64,000 bases of DNA from Polyangium jinanense (GTDB lineage: Bacteria; Myxococcota; Polyangia; Polyangiales; Polyangiaceae): assembly GCF_028435365.1 (NCBI RefSeq), contig NZ_JAGTJJ010000021.1, forward strand, positions 62,001 to 126,000. Reading direction: 5' to 3'. The number at the start of each line of letters is the position of its first letter. The first letter of the stretch is position 1. The notes beneath the pieces are model-generated. The model saw nothing but the letters and a program-made list of their open reading frames with translations. It was not told the DNA's origin and made no database searches. Below, piece after piece: positions 59,247 through 64,000 of the stretch. The position numbers were made by a program, and so were the translations under genes.

Positions 59247-60539
59247 TCAGCTCGTGGGCGCGTAGCAGCACACCGTGACGGGGTCCGCGAGCACGACTTC
59301 CCCTTGCACGTCGCCACCGCTCGGCATGCATGCACCCTTCGTGTACTCGAGGACCTCGGCAGACTTGCCGAGGAGCTGCGTACCCGCCATGAGGTCGTGG
59401 CACGGGGAGCTCATGCCGGTGGAGACGTTGAACGCCGCCTCCTCAATCGTGCAGCCCGCGCCGCTAAACAGCCGGAATTTCGTGTTGCAGAAACCGCCGG
59501 TCGGCTCGCTGCATGTGCACTCCGCACAGGTCCGGTTGTCCTTTACATGCCGGTAGAGGAGCTGTCTTTCGCCCCAGCCCTCCGGACAGGGGTGATCCCC
59601 TTCGCGAAACAAACAAGCGGAGAAGCTGGGAGGCGTTGGCACACACACCTTACCCGCAGCTTCCGCGCAGATCGGCGCGGGAGTCGCACTCATGCACGCT
59701 TTCCCGAGTGGTGTCTGCGGACCGCCTTCCCACGCCCGCGGGATTGTGGGCTCGGGGTCTCCCTCGAGGTGCGGCTTGCACGGCAGCTCCTCGATCGTCG
59801 GGGGCGCGATCATGATCGACCGAACGCAGGGCACCCCGCCGCAGAGCTTCCCGCTTTGGATCGACTTGTCCTCGTTGCAGACACCGTCCCAGTTTGTCGG
59901 CGGATCGAGGTTTGTCTTGACACCGAGGTTCGGATCAGGAGTGCACGCAGCCGAGCTAACCGTCCACGCCTCCGGCAGCTTGCACGTCCCCTCGGGCGGA
60001 TCGCACTTGCATGTGCCGCATGAGGGCGGGGGCGGTTCGGCCCACGCTTCGAAGGCGAGGATCGGCGCGTCCTCAGGGCACGTCGGCGCCTCCAGATCCC
60101 AGCCCTGCCAGAAGCTGACTGGCCCCTTCCAGTTGCCGGCCGCGGGCGGCGTGCACGTTCCACCAGCGCAAAGGGAAGACATCGAGCCGTCGCTGCCTCC
60201 ATCGAGCGAGGAGCACCACGGAGCGAGCGTTCGAGGGCTCTTCCCCTCGGGGCACCACTCGGGCGTCGGGCACGGGCAGCACTCGAAGGGGACGTCGGGA
60301 GCGCAGCCGGTGCGGCAGTGCTCGGGGGGCTGGGGCGGAGGATCCGCATCCCAGCACGCCTCACGGAAGATGCATGGGCAACACTCTTCCGGGATGGCCA
60401 GCAACCCGTTGTCCTGGAGCGGACAGTCGCCAGCGATGTAACCGCCGGGAGCGAGGCATGCGGGAACGGCGATCGCGGCGCCTCCGAGGCAAGCGGCGAT
60501 CACGATGCCGGCACGCACCAGACGAACCATGGTCCTCAT
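59247..60539 (-). CDS. Large Cys-rich lipoprotein
   Basis: A 430-residue protein with signal MRTMVRLVRAGIVIAACLGG then AAIAVPACLAP (lipobox VPAC). It has more than 40 cysteines in pairs such as ECCPCIFREACWD, ECCPCPTPEWCPEG and CGTCKCDPPEGTC. A likely stack of disulfide-linked modules would be exposed at the cell surface. Proteins of this style are frequent in Polyangiaceae and have no known function. It is a candidate adhesion or protection protein. Confidence 0.75.
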   Translation of the reverse strand: MRTMVRLVRAGIVIAACLGGAAIAVPACLAPGGYIAGDCPLQDNGLLAIPEECCPCIFREACWDADPPPQPPEHCRTGCAPDVPFECCPCPTPEWCPEGKSPRTLAPWCSSLDGGSDGSMSSLCAGGTCTPPAAGNWKGPVSFWQGWDLEAPTCPEDAPILAFEAWAEPPPPSCGTCKCDPPEGTCKLPEAWTVSSAACTPDPNLGVKTNLDPPTNWDGVCNEDKSIQSGKLCGGVPCVRSIMIAPPTIEELPCKPHLEGDPEPTIPRAWEGGPQTPLGKACMSATPAPICAEAAGKVCVPTPPSFSACLFREGDHPCPEGWGERQLLYRHVKDNRTCAECTCSEPTGGFCNTKFRLFSGAGCTIEEAAFNVSTGMSSPCHDLMAGTQLLGKSAEVLEYTKGACMPSGGDVQGEVVLADPVTVCCYAPTS

Positions 60540-60540
60540 G

Positions 60541-60744
60541 TTACACCACTCCTTCGTCAGCGAGCTCCGCGGAGAGCGTCGCGGGCAGGTGGGCCGCAGG
60601 TCTCGGCGTCAGGGGCCGCGGAGGCGCAGCGCGCGCGGAGGCCGAAGGAGTTGCTCTTACTCTCTCGGTCGCGGTCGCGCTCTGCTTGACGGCCGGCGCG
60701 GCGGAGGGCTCGCGCGTCGGCGCCGGAGCGGTCGGTTCTGCCAT
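60541..60744 (-). CDS. Possible small Ala/Pro-rich protein
   Basis: A 67-residue frame from ATG 60744, ending one base before the start of the Cys-rich lipoprotein gene. Its sequence (MAEPTAPAPTREPSAAPAVK) is low-complexity Ala/Pro/Ser/Thr. Position suggests an upstream coupled gene, but composition alone could produce the frame by chance. The rest of 60745-60953 shows nothing. Confidence 0.25.
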   Translation of the reverse strand: MAEPTAPAPTREPSAAPAVKQSATATERVRATPSASARAAPPRPLTPRPAAHLPATLSAELADEGVV

Positions 60745-60953
60745 GAGGGCGGAGGGTACACGGACAAACCTGGGAGGGGAAGGGACAAACCTGCCCCTGC
60801 GATCCGGCGCCACGAACGGCACCGCATGTCCGTGACATGGGGCACCAGGAACTCGCCTACGTGGAGCCGCCGAACTCCCGCACTGCCGGTGCTCATGCTG
60901 CGGTGTAGTGGTCGACGCGTCGTGATGTGGAGCATCGCGACGGAGGAGCGTCG

Positions 60954-61847
60954 ATGCAGTACCCCGCCATTATCTGGCTCGCGATGTCCCTTGGCCTAAC
61001 GGCGTGCAGTGGCCCCATGCCCAACACGGTGATTCATGCAGCGACCGGCGATGCCGCGCGCATGCCCGTGACGTGGGGCTCGCAGCCACCCGCTTCCACC
61101 GCACCGGCCCCTACCGCGCCGCCCATGACCCAGACGCAAACGGTCAACGTCTTGGTTGGGCCGACCAGCGGGCTCGAACCTGCACGGCAGACGGGCGACT
61201 CGCCCGCAGCGAAGCGGTCCCTCACCGATACTCCCGAAGACGTGGATCCGACAGAGGCCCCCACGATGACCGGTGCGCAGGAGATCAAGCTCGCGAACGG
61301 CGAACAGATTCGCTACTCGGGGCCGGCCACGTTCTTCCTGCTCGACGCGAAGAAGGGACTGCTGGGGATGTTCCTTGTCGACGTGCGAGAGCTCGACCAC
61401 GGCTACATCTCCGATGTGTGGCTGCTCGACGGCGAGGAATGGCGCCACGGCACGATGTTGAGGCGGTTGTCGCTGAGCAACTGCACCAACATGCCGCTCT
61501 CGCCCCCTCCGCCGCGCAGCATGCTCGACAGGTTCAACCAAGGCGTTACGTGGCTCGTCTCGGACGGAGCCGTGGTGCCGGGCCCGCTCTTCTATCAAGC
61601 GCTGTATACCCTCTTCGGCCAACAGTCCAATCTCGATTCCGAGGTCATTCATCCAAATGATGCAGCACGCCGCAACATGTTGCGGTTTTCCTTTGCCCTC
61701 GCGCATTTTCACAACGAAGAGATGCGTCCCTGTGATCACCTCAGTCAGTATTCTGGCGACCTCTTTGCCGGATTCGTGCGCATGAACCGAGCGTCTAGCG
61801 CGCCTTGGACGTCAACCCGAGCAAGGACACCAGGAACCCAACAATGA
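60954..61847 (+). CDS. Hypothetical lipoprotein
   Basis: A 297-residue protein from ATG 60954 behind GGAGGAGCG. The signal MQYPAIIWLAMSLGLTACSG has lipobox LTAC. A Pro/Thr-rich linker runs to about residue 100, then an unrecognised mixed domain with IKLANGEQIRYSGPATFFLL, LGMFLVDVRELDHGYISDVW and FSFALAHFHNEEMRPCDHL. It stands alone. Confidence 0.7.
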   Translation: MQYPAIIWLAMSLGLTACSGPMPNTVIHAATGDAARMPVTWGSQPPASTAPAPTAPPMTQTQTVNVLVGPTSGLEPARQTGDSPAAKRSLTDTPEDVDPTEAPTMTGAQEIKLANGEQIRYSGPATFFLLDAKKGLLGMFLVDVRELDHGYISDVWLLDGEEWRHGTMLRRLSLSNCTNMPLSPPPPRSMLDRFNQGVTWLVSDGAVVPGPLFYQALYTLFGQQSNLDSEVIHPNDAARRNMLRFSFALAHFHNEEMRPCDHLSQYSGDLFAGFVRMNRASSAPWTSTRARTPGTQQ

Positions 61848-61956
61848 CGCTCAGAGGCAACGTCCGGGGACCGAAAGGGTTCATGAAAGAAGAAGAAAAG
61901 CGCCTCGCCGCCCCTGTTGCCCATCGACGCCGAACGGTGCGACGCTCCTGCGCCGC

Positions 61957-62530
61957 ATGAGACGACGCACCGCCCTCGATCTGGTCGTTCCCGCCGCAGT
62001 CCTCCTCATCGCCAGCGCCGCCCACGCCGAGGAGCCGTCGTGCTCCGAACGCCCGAACGCCGTCGTCGCGGACCTCGGGCTGCACGTGATCAACGCCGGT
62101 TATCAGCGCGTTTTCGGCTGTCACGTCACGGTGCAGGCGACCGCCGGGCTTTATGGGCCTTGGACGGTTACGCAAAACGTGCTCGGTCTGGGCGGCGGCG
62201 AATCGCACGCCGGACGAGGATGTCATCGGTATGGTCTTGCGTGGGCGTGTCTTCTTCCACCCGCTCGGGCGCGCGCCCGGCGGGCTTTGGATTTCACCCT
62301 ATACGCAGGCGGGCCCGGTCCGCTCGAGGGTCGCATCGGAGAAGATCTGGGGTCCCGCGTTCGCGGCGGGGCTGAGCGCCGGGTGGACGTGGAGGCTGGG
62401 CAATCACGTCCTGCTCGGCCTCGGGCTCGGCGCCCAATATCACCGCGCTTCCTTCTTGGGGAGGACGGCACGCCCCGGGTTCTCCCTCTTCGGGCCAACG
62501 GTGGATATCAACGTCGGGTTCCGCTTCTGA
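61957..62530 (+). pseudogene. Outer-membrane beta-barrel-like protein, frameshifted
   Basis: ATG 61957 opens a signal peptide (RRRTALDLVVPAAVLLIASA, AHAEE) and reads well to about 62200 (GYQRVFGCHVTVQATAGLYG). The same protein then continues one frame over: VIGMVLRGRVFFHPLGRAPG, LGNHVLLGLGLGAQYHRASF and a final VDINVGFRF. A terminal Phe after alternating strands is the outer-membrane barrel signature. A one-base indel around the GGCGGCGGCG run at 62192-62202 accounts for the break. Repaired, it would have about 190 residues. Confidence 0.7.
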
Positions 62531-62577
62531 CGCCCTTGCCGGACATTGGTGGCAGGGATGCGTGCCCCGGTCGCGCC

Positions 62578-63579
62578 TCACTTCGGCCATGTTCCCCGGA
62601 CTGTGGCGTGTTCGGGGGGTAGCGCCTCCCGGAAGATGATCGCTGTGCCGAGGGCATTGGCGCTTGGCACGAAGGGGTCGCCGGATGCTGTTCGGCGCAG
62701 TGGGATCCCGTTGTCCCGCAGGAGGTTTTGGGTGGCGGCGATGTCGCGCACGGCGACGGTGTAGGCGACGAGGGCGGGCAGTGCGGCGGGTTGCTCGCCC
62801 GGCAACAGTGTTGCCAGGCCGGATTCGGGCACAAGGGTCAACCGCGCGTTATCAAGGTCGAAGACCTGCGCCGGGCCGTCCGTCCGGATCGGCCGGTCGA
62901 GGTAGTCCTGGTACCGGGCCTGGGCGGCCGCAAGTTCGCTATCCGCGACGCAAAGCACGGCCTCCACGAGGTCGACCGCGCCGTTGGGGTGGTCTGACTG
63001 TCGGGCGCCCTGGATGTGCGAATCGAGTTCCGCGGCGACGCCGACCCGTCCCTCCGCAACCGAGCCCGGCCTCGTGTCGATCTCCAAGTAGCGAACGGTC
63101 TCGACCACGGTTCCGGTCTCGGTCTCCACCGGGCGCCGCACGGTGTTCACCCCGCCGTGCCCGATCCCGGACGCGGTCAGCCGCGTGGCAACCGCGTCGA
63201 TGTCGGGCGATGAGAACATCAAGATGTGCAAGCCCTCGAAGCGCTCCAGGCACACGGCCAGGCTGGCGCTCGTGGTGGCAATCCGCTCGACGAGTTTCGG
63301 CAGCACATCGGCCGGCGCCTGCAGAGGGACAAGCTTCGCGTCGGCCGGGATGTGGTCGCCCTCGCGCACGCGGGTCGCGAGTTCAAGGAAGTTGCCTAGG
63401 AAATCGGCGTGAGTGTTGGCAGCGCCGAACGGCTCGGGCTCGGCCCCCTCCTGGCGGGCCATCGCGGGATAGCTGGGTGGCGGCACCACAAAGCCCAGGC
63501 GTCGGTAGAGCGCGAGCGCGGCGGCCATGTCGTCGACCACGTGGCCAACGTGGTGTATGCGGACGATGTCGTGTCTCAC
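62578..63579 (-). CDS. VOC-superfamily (glyoxalase-fold) protein
   Basis: Start GTG 63579 is placed where homology begins (RHDIVRIHHVGHVVDDMAAA), since upstream residues are Arg-rich nonsense; 333 residues result. The opening HHVGHVVDDMAAALALYRRL is the first beta-alpha unit of the vicinal-oxygen-chelate fold with a metal-ligand His. A second module begins near residue 190 (DHPNGAVDLVEAVLCVADSE). The VOC family contains dioxygenases, glyoxalases and antibiotic-binding proteins, and the substrate is unknown. Glu ligands are not obvious in the second half, so a binding role is possible. Confidence 0.75.
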   Translation of the reverse strand: MRHDIVRIHHVGHVVDDMAAALALYRRLGFVVPPPSYPAMARQEGAEPEPFGAANTHADFLGNFLELATRVREGDHIPADAKLVPLQAPADVLPKLVERIATTSASLAVCLERFEGLHILMFSSPDIDAVATRLTASGIGHGGVNTVRRPVETETGTVVETVRYLEIDTRPGSVAEGRVGVAAELDSHIQGARQSDHPNGAVDLVEAVLCVADSELAAAQARYQDYLDRPIRTDGPAQVFDLDNARLTLVPESGLATLLPGEQPAALPALVAYTVAVRDIAATQNLLRDNGIPLRRTASGDPFVPSANALGTAIIFREALPPEHATVRGTWPK

Positions 63580-63736
63580 GTCGGCCACCCTAAATAGCTC
63601 CGACCGAGTGGTCAATCTACCTGGTGGCGGGCGAACGCCGGCCGAAGCTTTGGATCGAGGTCGCCCCCGATCAGAAACGCCAACACGAGCGGTCTCGGGT
63701 GCCCTTCGCCGGCCAGCACGAGCCGAAGTGCCACGG

Positions 63737-63910
63737 CTACCTCCGCATGGTAATTCCGAGAGCCGCCAGCGCCAGCACACCGAAAAGCACCTGACCGAGG
63801 CCCGTGCTTTCGCCGCTGGCAAGGTCGTGAAACTCGATGTCCTCGCCGTAAAAGAACTGGAGGATCGTCACGTGGTCGTATCCCTGGGCGGCCAGCCAAT
63901 GAGCACAATG
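63737..63910 (-). pseudogene. C-terminal fragment resembling a cell-wall enzyme of the SpoIID/amidase type
   Basis: The frame after TAG 63911-63913 encodes HCAHWLAAQGYDHVTILQFF then YGEDIEFHD, similar to the W...G.....IL..YYG.DI segment at the end of SpoIID/amidase-type proteins. A hydrophobic segment VLFGVLALAALGITMRR follows. A stop directly upstream and the lack of the rest mark it as a fragment. The assignment rests on about 30 residues. Confidence 0.3.
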
Positions 63911-64000
63911 CTACCCCACGCAGCCGCGGTTTCCCGGGTGCGAGTGCAGCGAAAGACTCGTCGGAATGACATCACGTCCTCGCCGCCCAGCATTGTACGT

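Overview
The window looks like part of a myxobacterial chromosome, most likely from the Polyangiaceae/Polyangiales. This rests on gene content and was not tested by phylogeny. Signs include very high GC, a protein ending in a MYXO-CTERM-like tail, many secreted lipoproteins, Cys-rich proteins with CTLDAC-type repeats, a Hanks-type kinase beside a TPR protein, several ECF-like sigma factors, and effector islands for type VI secretion (T6SS) without the core apparatus.

Layout. (1) 1-8.4 kb: the tail of a nuclease-like gene, an ADP-ribosylglycohydrolase, a frameshifted FG-GAP surface protein, an unrecognised protein and a beta-propeller-like lipoprotein. (2) 8.6-15.3 kb: a tight five-gene operon. 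It encodes a tandem CHAT (caspase-like) protein whose second CHAT domain has lost both catalytic residues, a lipoprotein, a secreted protein, a second CHAT-like protein and an alpha/beta-hydrolase lipoprotein. Three 10-mers (two perfect palindromes and a one-base variant) spaced exactly 20 bp apart lie upstream. This is the best candidate for an undescribed system. (3) 15.3-24.6 kb: an accessory zone with an IS3-family remnant, a degenerate tRNA-Arg(CCT), a phosphotriesterase-like remnant, three copies of one integrase segment separated by two reverse-strand passenger genes, and an IS66 element. (4) 24.6-27.4 kb: a reverse-strand group with a SprT-like metallopeptidase, a small membrane protein, an unknown gene apparently split by a frameshift, a sigma factor and a ribbon-helix-helix protein. 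(5) 27.5-40.5 kb: T6SS island A, seven genes led by a VgrG with a peptidoglycan-binding tail, with a possible cysteine amidase effector, two WD40 lipoproteins and a PAAR-like protein. (6) 40.7-45.8 kb: a double zinc-knuckle protein, a TPR/kinase/Cys-rich operon running into an HNH nuclease fragment, and a tyrosine phosphatase. (7) 45.8-54.5 kb: T6SS island B, with a VgrG, a TPR-type protein, an Rhs protein carrying a HYD1-like ADP-ribosyltransferase toxin, a putative immunity gene and a macro-domain gene. (8) 54.6-64 kb: two ECF sigma factors, an XRE regulator, secreted and outer-membrane proteins, a glyoxalase-fold (VOC) protein and a cell-wall-enzyme-like fragment.

Recurring themes are ADP-ribosylation and its reversal (glycohydrolase, HYD1 toxin, macro domain) and caspase-like proteases. 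Several genes carry single-base indels or an in-frame stop. These may be real decay, phase variation or assembly errors. All domain names come from reading motifs, and no database search was run.
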